NCBI GenBank assembly: GCA_019192445.1
Contig: JAHCMK010000007.1
Location: 96,919 to 160,918 of the forward strand
DNA from: Oceanococcus sp. HetDA_MAG_MS8
GTDB lineage: Bacteria; Pseudomonadota; Gammaproteobacteria; Nevskiales; Oceanococcaceae
Direction: 5' to 3'
Length of the DNA: 64,000 nt
The position numbers and the translations under genes are program-made. A model generated the notes under the pieces. It did not search any database and had not been told where the DNA came from. It was given only the letters and a program-made list of their open reading frames with translations. Below, one piece after another: positions 52,158 to 62,136 of the stretch. How positions within the stretch are numbered: the stretch's first letter is position 1; every line of letters begins with the position of its first letter.

Positions 52158-54427
52158 TGTTAAGCCAAGAATTACAGAAAGCCCTAGATGCGGCCTTCGT
52201 GCAGGCCCGGCGCAGCGGTCACGAGCTGCTGACGGTCGAGCATCTGCTGCTAGCGTTGCTGGACGACGCTGAAGTGACCGGCGTGTTGCGTGCCGTTGGT
52301 GCGAACCTAGACCGGCTGGGCAAGGATCTCGAGCAATTCCTGCTCACGAATGTGCCCACCGCGGAAAAGAATGAAGATGGTGAGTACGAAGTACAGCCCA
52401 CTGTCGGTTTTCAGCGTGTACTGCAGCGCGCGGTGTATCACGTGCAAGCGGCGGGCAAGAAAGATGTGCGTCCCCTGAATGTGCTGGTTGCTTTGTTCGC
52501 CGAACGCGACAGTCACGCCGTGTATCTGCTTGCCGAGCAGGGAATAGCGCGGTTAGACGTGGTCAATTACATATCCCATGGCATCTCCAAAGATGATGAC
52601 GCGGATAGTTCAGAAGCCCCAGAGAGTGAAGAAGCCAGCGGCTCAGAAGAAGCCGCACCATCGGCTTTGGCGCAGTACGCTGTCAATCTCAACAAACGCG
52701 CCGCTGAGGGGCTGATTGATCCTCTGATTGGGCGCGACCAAGAATTGACACGGGTGATCCAAACCTTGTGCCGGCGACGCAAAAACAATCCCTTGTTGGT
52801 GGGTGAGGCCGGCGTTGGTAAGACCGCCATCGCCGAAGGATTGGCGCGACGGATTATTGACGGACAAGTGCCGGAACTGCTGGAAAATGCAGTGGTATAC
52901 GCCTTGGATCTGGGAGGCTTAGTCGCTGGCACCAAATATCGCGGGGATTTCGAGAAGCGTCTGAAGGGCGTTCTGAAGGAGCTGGAAGCACAGCCATGGG
53001 CGGTGTTATTCATTGACGAGATCCACACCATTATTGGCGCCGGGTCTGCCTCCGGCGGCGTGATGGACGCCTCGAACCTGCTCAAGCCGGCATTGTCCGA
53101 TGGCAAGCTGAAGTGCATGGGCTCTACCACCTACGCAGAGTTCCGCGGAATTTTCGAAAAGGATCACGCCCTGGCGCGTCGTTTCCAAAAAATCGATGTA
53201 ACGGAGCCCAGCGTGGCGGATACCGTCGCCATTTTGGAAGGTCTCAAGACCCGGTACGAAGAACATCACCAGGTGAAGTACACGCGCGCCTCCTTGGAAA
53301 GCGCTGCCGAATTGGCTGATCGCCACATCAACGATCGTCAGTTACCGGACAAGGCCATCGATGTGATGGATGAAGTGGGTGCAGCGTTGCGCTTGCTGCC
53401 AGCGAACAAACGGCGTAAGACGGTGCAAGCCAAAGATATCGAAGATATCGTGGCGCGCATTGCCCGCATTCCGCCACGGAGTGTGTCTATCGACGACAAG
53501 GCCGCTCTGCGGACCTTGGAGCGTGATCTGAAACTCCAGATCTTTGGTCAGGATGAGGCCATCGGTATGTTGGCTGCGGCCATTAAACTGTCCCGCAGTG
53601 GCTTGGGTAACCCTGAGCGGCCTATTGCCAACTTCCTCTTCGCTGGCCCCACCGGTGTGGGCAAAACGGAAGTGACGCGCCAGCTCGCTAATCTTCTGGG
53701 CGTGGAGTTACTGCGCTTTGATATGAGCGAGTACATGGAGCGCCACGCAGTGTCGCGGTTAATTGGCGCGCCTCCCGGCTATGTGGGCTACGACCAGGGT
53801 GGCCTCTTGACTGAAGCAGTGAATAAGCACCCGCACGCCGTGCTCTTGCTAGACGAAATCGAGAAGGCTCATCCAGAAATCTTCAACTTGCTATTGCAAG
53901 TCATGGATCACGGCACGCTTACCGATAACAACGGCCGTAAGTCGGACTTCCGCAACATCATTTTGGTGATGACGACCAATGCGGGCGCGGCTGAAATGGA
54001 TCGGCCGTCTATCGGGTTTACCACCCAAGACCACACCACCGACGGTATGGAAGCGGTGAAGAAGATGTTTACACCGGAGTTCCGCAACCGTCTGGATTCG
54101 ATCGTGCCATTTTCTCACCTGGATCATGCGGTTGTACGCTCCATCGTGGACAAGCTGTTGATGCAGCTTGAAGTCACCTTGGAAGCCAAACGCGTGATGC
54201 TCGATGTAGACGATGAAGCCCGAGACTGGTTGGCCAAAGAGGGTTATGACCCAGCCTTAGGCGCACGTCCCATGGCCAGACTTATCCAAGAGCGGGTGAA
54301 GCGGCCGCTGGCTGATGAGTTGCTGTTCGGCAAGTTAGCCCAAGGCGGCCGAGTACAGGCGCGCGTGAAAGATAACCAATTGTCATTGGAAATCGTTGAG
54401 CCAGAAGAGGCGAGCACCGTCGGTTAA
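52157..54427 (+). CDS. clpA: ATP-dependent Clp protease ATPase subunit ClpA
   Basis: AAA+ unfoldase of the ClpAP protease, 756 residues. N-terminal repeat domain (about 1-145) for ClpS docking; first AAA module with GEAGVGKTAIAEGLA and FIDEIHTIIGAGSASGG; second with AGPTGVGKTEVTRQLA and LLDEIEKAHPEIFNLLLQVMDHGTLTDN. The lack of the long coiled-coil between modules marks ClpA and not ClpB. The linker after the N-domain holds an acidic Ser/Glu run (DSSEAPESEEASGSEEAA). Confidence 0.96.
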   Translation: MLSQELQKALDAAFVQARRSGHELLTVEHLLLALLDDAEVTGVLRAVGANLDRLGKDLEQFLLTNVPTAEKNEDGEYEVQPTVGFQRVLQRAVYHVQAAGKKDVRPLNVLVALFAERDSHAVYLLAEQGIARLDVVNYISHGISKDDDADSSEAPESEEASGSEEAAPSALAQYAVNLNKRAAEGLIDPLIGRDQELTRVIQTLCRRRKNNPLLVGEAGVGKTAIAEGLARRIIDGQVPELLENAVVYALDLGGLVAGTKYRGDFEKRLKGVLKELEAQPWAVLFIDEIHTIIGAGSASGGVMDASNLLKPALSDGKLKCMGSTTYAEFRGIFEKDHALARRFQKIDVTEPSVADTVAILEGLKTRYEEHHQVKYTRASLESAAELADRHINDRQLPDKAIDVMDEVGAALRLLPANKRRKTVQAKDIEDIVARIARIPPRSVSIDDKAALRTLERDLKLQIFGQDEAIGMLAAAIKLSRSGLGNPERPIANFLFAGPTGVGKTEVTRQLANLLGVELLRFDMSEYMERHAVSRLIGAPPGYVGYDQGGLLTEAVNKHPHAVLLLDEIEKAHPEIFNLLLQVMDHGTLTDNNGRKSDFRNIILVMTTNAGAAEMDRPSIGFTTQDHTTDGMEAVKKMFTPEFRNRLDSIVPFSHLDHAVVRSIVDKLLMQLEVTLEAKRVMLDVDDEARDWLAKEGYDPALGARPMARLIQERVKRPLADELLFGKLAQGGRVQARVKDNQLSLEIVEPEEASTVG

Positions 54428-54894
54428 CTGGCCATGGGGCTCCCGGCAGCATGAATCGAGGCCATGTTGCCGGGTGATCACCCCGCCCCTATGAGTCGCA
54501 GAAGGCGCACAAGGACGGTAGGCGCTGCAGGAGAAGAGGGACGATAGGGCCGTCCCCAGAGACCCCACCAACGCAGGTGCTGGGTGCACCTGACTCGGGC
54601 CGCCAAACGCTCAGCTCCGCTTCTGAAGAATGTGGTGAAAATACTCGCTAACGACTCAAAGCCGTTCCCCACTGATGCGGAGTGGAAACAGCATGTAAGC
54701 GTCAACCGAGTTGGTAGAGCAACACCGACCCATCACGTCGCTATCACGGCGTCCTAGCCAAGGTCTTTAGAAATCGTTAGTGGCCGTATCGTGAAGCCGT
54801 CAAAGGGTCACCAACACGGCGATGATCACCGCAAAAGCGGCTCAATGTCTGGAGACTAGTTGTGAAGGCTACGGTGCGCGAGTCAGCGCTGCCT
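54428..54894. other. 467-bp convergent intergenic stretch without a gene
   Basis: No supported ORF between clpA and the convergent infA gene. Hairpins: CCCGGCA/CATG with loop at 54442-54474, a candidate end signal for clpA without U-run; AGGTGC...GCACCT at about 54575-54592; and TGAAGGC...GCCTTCA (54863-54897) with an inner GCGC stem that includes the infA stop codon. A short match to a tRNA D-arm (around 54709) has no matching T-arm. In E. coli a tRNA-Ser gene sits near here; none was found. Confidence 0.65.
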
Positions 54895-55113
54895 TCAACG
54901 TCCGCGGTAGGTGATGCGGCCTTTGCTCAGGTCGTATGGTGTGAGCTGAACAGTGACGGTATCACCCGTGAGAATGCGGATGTAATGCTTGCGCATACGT
55001 CCTGAAATGTGAGCAGTCACGGTGTGACCGTTTTCCAATTCGACACGGAATGTAGTGTTAGGCAGGGTGTCAATCACCTTACCTTCCATCTCGATCAGAT
55101 CTTCCTTAGGCAT
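54895..55113 (-). CDS. infA: Translation initiation factor IF-1
   Basis: 72-residue OB-fold factor binding the 30S A site: [70 protein letters not shown] follows the family closely. Between clpA and aat as in E. coli, though here it is convergent with clpA. 61 bp separate it from the aat stop, enough for its own promoter. Confidence 0.97.
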   Translation of the reverse strand: MPKEDLIEMEGKVIDTLPNTTFRVELENGHTVTAHISGRMRKHYIRILTGDTVTVQLTPYDLSKGRITYRGR

Positions 55114-55174
55114 GCACGTTAAATATTGAAGTTAGCAACAAATTATCGGCTTTAGGGGCTGCAAAATCAAATGC

Positions 55175-55957
55175 CTATTGACGTCCACGGGTGGTTTGTA
55201 AGCCATGGTCGTTGGGAAGATGGTCCACGTTTCCGGCCAACCAGCGTCGGCGGATGCCAGCTGCGGGCTCGCGCACACGCGCGGTGGTGAGGCGCGAACG
55301 GAGCGCACTCAGGAATCGCCCGCGGGCCCAACTTTCGAACCCCATCCTGGCTAAATGTGCAGATGGGATTTGTGCGTCAATGAGGTTTACGCCCAGACTC
55401 AGCAGCACATCTTCGAGTGCGCAAAGCGCCAACTTAGAGCCATCGCTGCGCAAGGAAACCATCGATTCGGCGAAGAAAACCGGGCCGCGCCGAACTCCAT
55501 AAACGGCGCCCGCCAGCGTTTGGTCAATCCAAATTTCCACACTGTGGGCATGGCCTAAACGGTGCAGTTCGGTGTAAGCCTGCTGCATTTGCGGACCCAG
55601 CCATATGCCCTGGTCGGGATCATTGGCTCTGGAGCAGTGGCGCAGTACCTCGGTAAATGCCAAGTTCCATGTGGCGGCGAAACGCTCTTGTCGGAGCTTA
55701 CGCTGGAGTTTTTGACTGCGGTGGAGTTGCCCACAAGGCAATACAGCGCGAGGGTCAGGAGACCACCACAGTATAGGCTCGCCAGGCGAGAACCACGGGA
55801 ATATTCCTTGCTCGTAGGCGGCCAACAGCCAAGCTGGGCTCAGGTTGCCGCCGGCCGCGAGTAGGCCATTGGGTTCGCGCATTGCCAGCTGTGGGTCGGG
55901 GAAATGCGGGCGCGTCTGGCTTTGATCGAGCCAAACAAAATGCGAGCGGGCATCCAT
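55175..55957 (-). CDS. aat: Leucyl/phenylalanyl-tRNA--protein transferase
   Basis: Adds Leu or Phe to proteins with N-terminal Lys or Arg, making ClpS substrates. 260 residues; FPDPQLAMREPNGLLAAGGNLSPAWLLAAYEQGIFPWFSPGEPILWWSPDPRAVL is the diagnostic N-terminal stretch, followed by GHAHSVEIWIDQTLAGAVYGVRRGPVFFAESMVS and LIDAQIPSAHLARMGFES. The C-terminal 50 residues are basic and variable. With clpS and clpA nearby the whole N-end rule pathway is within 5 kb. Confidence 0.94.
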   Translation of the reverse strand: MDARSHFVWLDQSQTRPHFPDPQLAMREPNGLLAAGGNLSPAWLLAAYEQGIFPWFSPGEPILWWSPDPRAVLPCGQLHRSQKLQRKLRQERFAATWNLAFTEVLRHCSRANDPDQGIWLGPQMQQAYTELHRLGHAHSVEIWIDQTLAGAVYGVRRGPVFFAESMVSLRSDGSKLALCALEDVLLSLGVNLIDAQIPSAHLARMGFESWARGRFLSALRSRLTTARVREPAAGIRRRWLAGNVDHLPNDHGLQTTRGRQ

Positions 55958-56038
55958 CAGCCCCGGCGCTCTCCGTCAGTGCTGCACGGAGCGCGCGCCG
56001 GACGCTGCCACAGTACGCCCCCCGGCTGTATCAAGGCT

Positions 56039-56380
56039 TTAGTGGCAATTGCGAATTTCTTGTTTGCGGAACAGACCATCCAGGGCGAGCTCAACAGCAG
56101 TGTCATGTTCAAAGCGACTGATACCGTCGCGTTCGCCCATGGCAATGCCAGCTTCTTTCAGGTGGCCTTGATCATCAAAGTGAACCAGGGCGCCGGCGGT
56201 GCGTACTTGTACGTCGGCGTCTTTATCCTGTTGGTCAACGATGACCTGCAGGTAGCGCAGGCGATGCGCAGAATACTCTGGCAATGGACGCTCGCCAGAG
56301 GCGACATCTGCGGCGATATCGGTGGGAACTTCTTCGATTCCGCCTTGCGGCGTAAATAAAAAGTGTGAGACGTGCAGCAT
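56039..56380 (-). CDS. Conserved-looking hypothetical protein
   Basis: 113 residues from ATG 56380 (MLHVSHFLFTPQGG), which has AAGGAA 8 nt upstream. No signal peptide or membrane helix. Composition is charged with regular codon use. Phrases: RLRYLQVIVDQQDKDADVQVRTAGALVHFDDQGHLKEAGIAMGERDGISRFEHDTAVELALDGLFRK. I do not recognise the family. It is 81 bp upstream of aat on the same strand and could be in its transcript; it is divergent from ftsK. Confidence 0.65.
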   Translation of the reverse strand: MLHVSHFLFTPQGGIEEVPTDIAADVASGERPLPEYSAHRLRYLQVIVDQQDKDADVQVRTAGALVHFDDQGHLKEAGIAMGERDGISRFEHDTAVELALDGLFRKQEIRNCH

Positions 56381-56555
56381 GTTCTGCGTTCCTTTAAAAC
56401 CAGTGCAACAACGGTTGCCTCTGTTGGTTATGGGGTTAGAAGCGATGCCATTCAAGTGCGGCATGGGCCCGCGCTCACCTACCGGTATACTTCAATATCA
56501 TGTGGCCTGATGCAAGTTTTTGGCCAAGAAAACACAAGATGATGGGATTGAGGCG

Positions 56556-58928
56556 ATGACAAACACCAGCGCAGCGCCAGCCGTAGGGCGGTGGTGGCAA
56601 CGCGGGCTGAGAGAAGCCATGCTGCTGCTGTGCGCGGGCGTGGCGGTGATTTTGTTGGTGGCTTTGCTGAGCTACCAGCGCAGTGATCCCGGTTTTGCGC
56701 AGAGTGAAGGCTGGCATCGCCCTGACAACCTTATGGGTTGGGCGGGAGCCTGGTTGGCCGATTTGTTACTCAGTGCCCTGGGCTGGGTGGCCTATGTGGT
56801 GCCTTGGTGCATTTTGGGTGCAGGTATCCAGCTCTACAGGCAGGATGGCGCCGTGTTGCGCTGGCCTTGGCTGCGTTGGTGCGCGGCCGTAGTTTTGCTG
56901 CTTGGGGCCTGTGCTCTGGCCAGTTTGCATACGCGAATAGGCGCGCAGCTGCTGCCACAGGGGCCGGGAGGCATTCTGGGTGCTGCTTTGGCGGAAGTAT
57001 TCACGCTCATTCTCAACCCCATGGGCGCCACCGTGATGCTGTTGGCTCTGCTTGTCGCTTGTGCACCCCTGGCATTGCACTTCAGTTGGCTGCGACTCAT
57101 CGACGCTACTGGCCACCGAGTGCTAATGGTCTACGCTGCTGCGCAAGGTCTGCAGCGACGCTGGCAGCAGGCTAGGGAGGCCAGAGCAAAGGCGAAGTCG
57201 CGGCGCCCTGCGGTGGTGAGCACAGCCATCACCCCTGCCAATCCTAAGAAGACGCCGAGCAAGTTGGCACCCGTGCTCGATGTGCTGCCGGGAGCTGGGG
57301 CGGCCAAAGCGGACAAGCCAAGCAAGAGCAGGCCTAAGAGCAAGGCCAAATCCAAATCGGCGGAGGCTCAGGGGCAGCTCAGTCTGCCTATTGCCAGCGG
57401 TGGTGGAGCAGAGGTCCCAGCCTTCACCGGTGATCCACTGCCTCCCATGGAGATTCTGGATCTCGCTAGCGGGCCGGTGGACACCTGGAGTCGGTCTGAA
57501 CTAGAGCAGATGTCTGAGGACATTGAGCAGCATTTGGCCGACTACGGTGTACAAGCCAAGGTGGTGCACGTTGAACCGGGGCCGGTGATTACGCGTTTTG
57601 AGTTACAGCCCGCGCCAGGGGTGAAAGCTAGCCGGATTTCCGGGCTGGCTATGGATCTTGCCCGCGCACTATCGATGGTGAGTATCCGCGTTGTTGAGGT
57701 GATCCCTGGCAAATCCGTAGTGGGTCTGGAAATACCCAACAAACAGCGTGAGGTGGTTTCGCTGCGCGCGATTCTGGAGTCCAACTCTTACCAAAACGCA
57801 AAGTCCGCTCTTACGCTGGCGCTGGGTAAAGACATTGCTGGTGGCGCGGTGACCGCTGACTTGGCAAGAATGCCTCACCTGTTGGTGGCCGGGACCACAG
57901 GTTCCGGGAAGTCAGTGGCCATCAATGCCATGATTCTGAGCATCTTGTATCGGGCCACGGCTGAAGATGTGCGCCTCCTGATGATCGATCCCAAAATGTT
58001 GGAGTTGTCGGTCTACGAGGGGATACCGCATTTGCTGGCACCGGTTGTTACCGATATGAAGGATGCTGCCAATGCACTTCGTTGGTGTGTGGCTGAAATG
58101 GAGCGCCGTTATCGATTGATGTCGGCTCTGGGCGTGCGCAACATTGTTGGCTTGAACCGCAAGATTAAAGAAGCGCGGGATGCTGGCGAGCCGCTCAAAG
58201 ACCCTTTGTATAAGCCCAACGAAGAGCTGGACGACCAGGCACCGCCGCCAGAGCTCGAGAACATGCCCTATATCGTGGTCATCGTGGATGAGCTGGCCGA
58301 TCTCATGATGGTCGTGGGCAAGAAGGTCGAAGAATTGATTGCCAGGCTGGCGCAAAAAGCCCGTGCGGCTGGTATGCACCTCATTCTGGCAACCCAGCGC
58401 CCATCTACCGATGTGCTGACCGGTTTGATCAAAGCCAATATCCCCACCCGGATTGGTATGCGGGTCGCTTCAAAGCTAGATAGCCGCGTGATTATGGATA
58501 CAAATGGGGCCGAGGCTTTGCTGGGTCACGGCGATATGCTCATGACCTCGGGAACCCCGGTGGCCAAACGGGTTCATGGTTGTTTCGTGGATGATCACGA
58601 AGTGCACAAGGCCGTTGAGTACCTTAAGCAGGTGGCTCCTGCCGAGTACATTGATGAGATTCTCGACGGGGCAGCTGTGAGCTTGCCTGGAGAACCCAGC
58701 GGCGGAGACGGTGAGAGCGACAGCGAAATGGACCCGCTGTATGACGAGGCGGTGAAGATTGTCACCGAAACTCGCAAAGCCTCCATTTCCTGGGTGCAGC
58801 GCAAACTTAAAGTTGGTTATAACCGCGCTGCACGCATGATCGAGGACATGGAAAGCGCTGGTGTGGTCAGTGCAGTGAACGATCGGGGGCAGCGTGAGGT
58901 CTTGGCTCCACCCCCACCGGAAATGTGA
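56556..58928 (+). CDS. ftsK: DNA translocase FtsK
   Basis: Septal DNA pump for chromosome dimer resolution and cell division, 790 residues. Four membrane helices in about residues 20-190 ([26 protein letters not shown] first), a Lys/Ala/Pro-rich linker (190-290), then the motor: alpha domain [33 protein letters not shown], Walker [17 protein letters not shown], Walker [23 protein letters not shown], and the C-terminal gamma winged helix ([43 protein letters not shown]) that reads KOPS. The short linker puts it among compact FtsK/SpoIIIE forms. ATG 56556 was chosen; a TTG at 56520 in the same frame is possible. Overlaps lolA by 4 nt. Confidence 0.95.
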   Translation: MTNTSAAPAVGRWWQRGLREAMLLLCAGVAVILLVALLSYQRSDPGFAQSEGWHRPDNLMGWAGAWLADLLLSALGWVAYVVPWCILGAGIQLYRQDGAVLRWPWLRWCAAVVLLLGACALASLHTRIGAQLLPQGPGGILGAALAEVFTLILNPMGATVMLLALLVACAPLALHFSWLRLIDATGHRVLMVYAAAQGLQRRWQQAREARAKAKSRRPAVVSTAITPANPKKTPSKLAPVLDVLPGAGAAKADKPSKSRPKSKAKSKSAEAQGQLSLPIASGGGAEVPAFTGDPLPPMEILDLASGPVDTWSRSELEQMSEDIEQHLADYGVQAKVVHVEPGPVITRFELQPAPGVKASRISGLAMDLARALSMVSIRVVEVIPGKSVVGLEIPNKQREVVSLRAILESNSYQNAKSALTLALGKDIAGGAVTADLARMPHLLVAGTTGSGKSVAINAMILSILYRATAEDVRLLMIDPKMLELSVYEGIPHLLAPVVTDMKDAANALRWCVAEMERRYRLMSALGVRNIVGLNRKIKEARDAGEPLKDPLYKPNEELDDQAPPPELENMPYIVVIVDELADLMMVVGKKVEELIARLAQKARAAGMHLILATQRPSTDVLTGLIKANIPTRIGMRVASKLDSRVIMDTNGAEALLGHGDMLMTSGTPVAKRVHGCFVDDHEVHKAVEYLKQVAPAEYIDEILDGAAVSLPGEPSGGDGESDSEMDPLYDEAVKIVTETRKASISWVQRKLKVGYNRAARMIEDMESAGVVSAVNDRGQREVLAPPPPEM

Positions 58929-59539
58929 GTAAGGATATGTACAAGATCCTCATGTTTTGCTTGGCCCTCAGCACCAGTACGACGGTGAGTGCAGCCGACA
59001 GTTTGGCGAGGTTGCAGGCTTTTCGTGCGATTGATGAGCCGTTCAGCCTAGCGTTTGAGCAAAGCCTACTCACCGAGGATGGCCAAGCCGTAGAGACCCA
59101 GTCCGGGCGGCTACAAATTCTGCCGCCAAATCGTTTTGTTTGGCGCTACCAGCAGCCTTTTGTTGCCGAGTTCGGGAGTAATGGCGTGTTGGTCTGGCAC
59201 TGGGACCCTGAACTGGCTCAGGTGACTGTTCGTGATGCCGACCAGGTCGTCGCGGATACCCCATTAGGCATATTGCTGGACGACAATGTCGATTGGCCGG
59301 TCCAGGCTGAGGGCGAACAGTGGTTACGCTGGGAGCCTCAGGGCGAGCAAAGCATGTTCACCCAGCTGCGTGTGCGGATGGGAGCGCAAGTTCCCGCTGA
59401 AATCGAATTGGTGGATGCTCTAGGGCAAACCACGCGGGTGCGCCTTACAGATCTTCAGATCCCGGATGCGAAGGTGGACCCCCGCTTTCCCCAAGTTGGC
59501 CCCGAGACCACGGTGGTCGACCAACGCGCAGCGCCTTGA
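58925..59539 (+). CDS. lolA: Outer-membrane lipoprotein carrier protein LolA
   Basis: Periplasmic chaperone taking lipoproteins from the Lol ABC exporter to LolB. 204 residues with signal peptide ([18 protein letters not shown]). Beta-barrel half-shell phrases: [51 protein letters not shown] 58925 overlaps the ftsK stop (GTGA); ATG 58937 is an alternative. ftsK-lolA order is conserved in many gammaproteobacteria, where rarA often follows; here VanZ and CrcB genes take that place. Confidence 0.88.
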   Translation: MSKDMYKILMFCLALSTSTTVSAADSLARLQAFRAIDEPFSLAFEQSLLTEDGQAVETQSGRLQILPPNRFVWRYQQPFVAEFGSNGVLVWHWDPELAQVTVRDADQVVADTPLGILLDDNVDWPVQAEGEQWLRWEPQGEQSMFTQLRVRMGAQVPAEIELVDALGQTTRVRLTDLQIPDAKVDPRFPQVGPETTVVDQRAAP

Positions 59540-59886
59540 TTCTGCGCTGGTGGCTGCCCGGCTTGGCAAGCCTCTCGCTCGCCTGGCTGATGTTGGCGCC
59601 AATGCCTGAGACCATCGTCAGCCCTTGGCCCTGGATGGACAAGCTTGAGCATTTGCTGGCCTACGCCGCTTTGACCCAGCTTTGGCTGGCGCGTCGCCCC
59701 GTGTCCACTTCATTGGCCATGGGCATTGTGCTGTATTCCGTGTTGCTTGAAGGGGCGCAGGGATTCACCAGCTACCGTGCAGTTGATGCCATGGATGTGC
59801 TGGCGAATGCTATGGGAGTTGGATTGAGCCTGGGCTTCACCTGGTTGTGGCGTTCGCAGCAACACACCCGGCAGGATCTTGTATGA
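59536..59886 (+). CDS. VanZ family membrane protein
   Basis: 116 residues with about four hydrophobic segments; WMDKLEHLLAYAALTQLWL and SYRAVDAMDVLANAMGVGLSLGF follow the VanZ-like pattern (D-K-x-x-H near helix 2, D-x-x-D-x-x-A-N before the last helix). Function of the family outside glycopeptide resistance is unknown. Start appears to be a TTG at 59536 that overlaps the lolA stop (TTGA); no ATG precedes the first helix. Overlaps crcB by 4 nt. Confidence 0.8.
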   Translation: MILRWWLPGLASLSLAWLMLAPMPETIVSPWPWMDKLEHLLAYAALTQLWLARRPVSTSLAMGIVLYSVLLEGAQGFTSYRAVDAMDVLANAMGVGLSLGFTWLWRSQQHTRQDLV

Positions 59887-60245
59887 ACTGGTGGGGTGTG
59901 GCTTTGGGGGGCGCCGGCGGCACTTTGCTACGCGCGATGATGTTGCGCTGGCTGGGGCCAATGATGGGCCCCTATGCCACCCTCGGCATTAACGCCCTAG
60001 GCAGCCTGGCTATAGGGTTGCTGTGGGGGTATTTGCTAAGCCGCCAACACAGCTCTATGTTGCTTTGGAATGCTCTGGGCGTAGGCCTGCTTGGCGGCTT
60101 CACGACTTACTCCAGCCATAGTCTAGATGTGCTGCGCCTGCTGCAGGCGGGCAAGTTCAGCAGTGCCCTGCTGTATGCCCTGGGGACGTTGGTTTTATCC
60201 TTGGCTGCCTGTGCTTTGGGTCTGTGGTGGACGCGCTCCACCTGA
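59883..60245 (+). CDS. crcB: Fluoride channel Fluc/CrcB
   Basis: Small dual-topology fluoride exporter channel, 120 residues, four membrane helices. GGAGGTLLRAMMLRWLG (start), TLGINALGSLAIG (with the conserved Asn) and LGGFTTYSSHSLDVL match the family. The last motif is usually TTFSTFS; here the two Phe of the so-called Phe box are Tyr and His. ATG 59883 overlaps the VanZ stop. No fluoride riboswitch is seen upstream, in keeping with its position inside the ftsK transcript. Confidence 0.9.
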   Translation: MNWWGVALGGAGGTLLRAMMLRWLGPMMGPYATLGINALGSLAIGLLWGYLLSRQHSSMLLWNALGVGLLGGFTTYSSHSLDVLRLLQAGKFSSALLYALGTLVLSLAACALGLWWTRST

Positions 60246-60290
60246 AAGCACCCGCCGTCAGGGCTACAATCAGCCGCCCTGAATGACTGA

Positions 60291-61583
<1,293 letters not shown>

Positions 61584-61595
61584 GACAGCTTAGGC

Positions 61596-61631
61596 CTGCC
61601 ATTCTGCCTCGCGACGGAGGCAGAGTGGCAG
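61596..61631. terminator. Hairpin between convergent serS and DUF934 genes
   Basis: CTGCCATTCTGCCTC and GAGGCAGAGTGGCAG pair at 14 of 15 positions with a 6-nt loop, 13 nt after the serS stop. There is no T-run on either side, so termination is probable but not certain. Confidence 0.5.
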
Positions 61632-61677
61632 AACTCCTCAGCTCGGAGCTGCGTCGGCGCTCGAGTTTGGGGGGTGT

Positions 61678-62136
61678 TTAAGCAGCGCCGCCGCGCGCGA
61701 ATGTACGCCGCTGCTTTAAGCCTTGATCGTCGAAGCTAGGTTGCGCTGCGACCTTGAAGGCGGCCAGGCATTGCAAGGCCGTATCCAAGGACTGCCCCGC
61801 AGCCAATGCAAAGCTGTCGAAGCCGCAACGGCGCATGTAGAGCAATTGGTCGGCAAGTACGTCCCCCGTGGCTCGAATGCCTAGGCGAACACCGCGCTCA
61901 CGCAGCTTGCGCGCCTGGGAATAAGCGCGGCCGTCGCTAAACGCGGGAAATTCCAGTTCAATGCCGGCGGCAGTGTCGAGCACGGATTGAGGAATGCTGG
62001 CCGCATCCAGGTCATGGGCCAGGCGCAAAACCGTTGGTCCGTTCAGCTCGGCCCAGTCATCCAAGCTCTGACGCTCAAATTCCGCCCAAGGGTCCGGATC
62101 AAGGAGTTGACCTTGGGCATTGATGACATCAGACAT
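61678..62136 (-). CDS. DUF934 domain-containing protein
   Basis: 152-residue cytoplasmic protein found beside sulfite reductase and cysH genes in many proteobacteria; exact role in sulfate assimilation not established. Family phrases: LPVRLAHD-like VLRLAHDLDAASI, IELEFPAFSDGRAYSQARKLRERG, IRATGDVLADQLLYMRRCGFDSFAL. ATG 62136 overlaps the cysI stop by 8 nt; the open frame upstream lies within cysI and is not used. A gene for APS/PAPS reductase would be expected nearby but is not in the next 94 bp before the convergent serS. Confidence 0.92.
   Translation of the reverse strand: MSDVINAQGQLLDPDPWAEFERQSLDDWAELNGPTVLRLAHDLDAASIPQSVLDTAAGIELEFPAFSDGRAYSQARKLRERGVRLGIRATGDVLADQLLYMRRCGFDSFALAAGQSLDTALQCLAAFKVAAQPSFDDQGLKQRRTFARGGAA

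Noticed and set aside
54709..54723. Sequence AGTTGGTAGAGCA resembling a tRNA D-arm
   Set aside because: No T-arm (TTCGA-type) or acceptor pairing at the right distance on either strand; likely chance or an old tRNA fragment.
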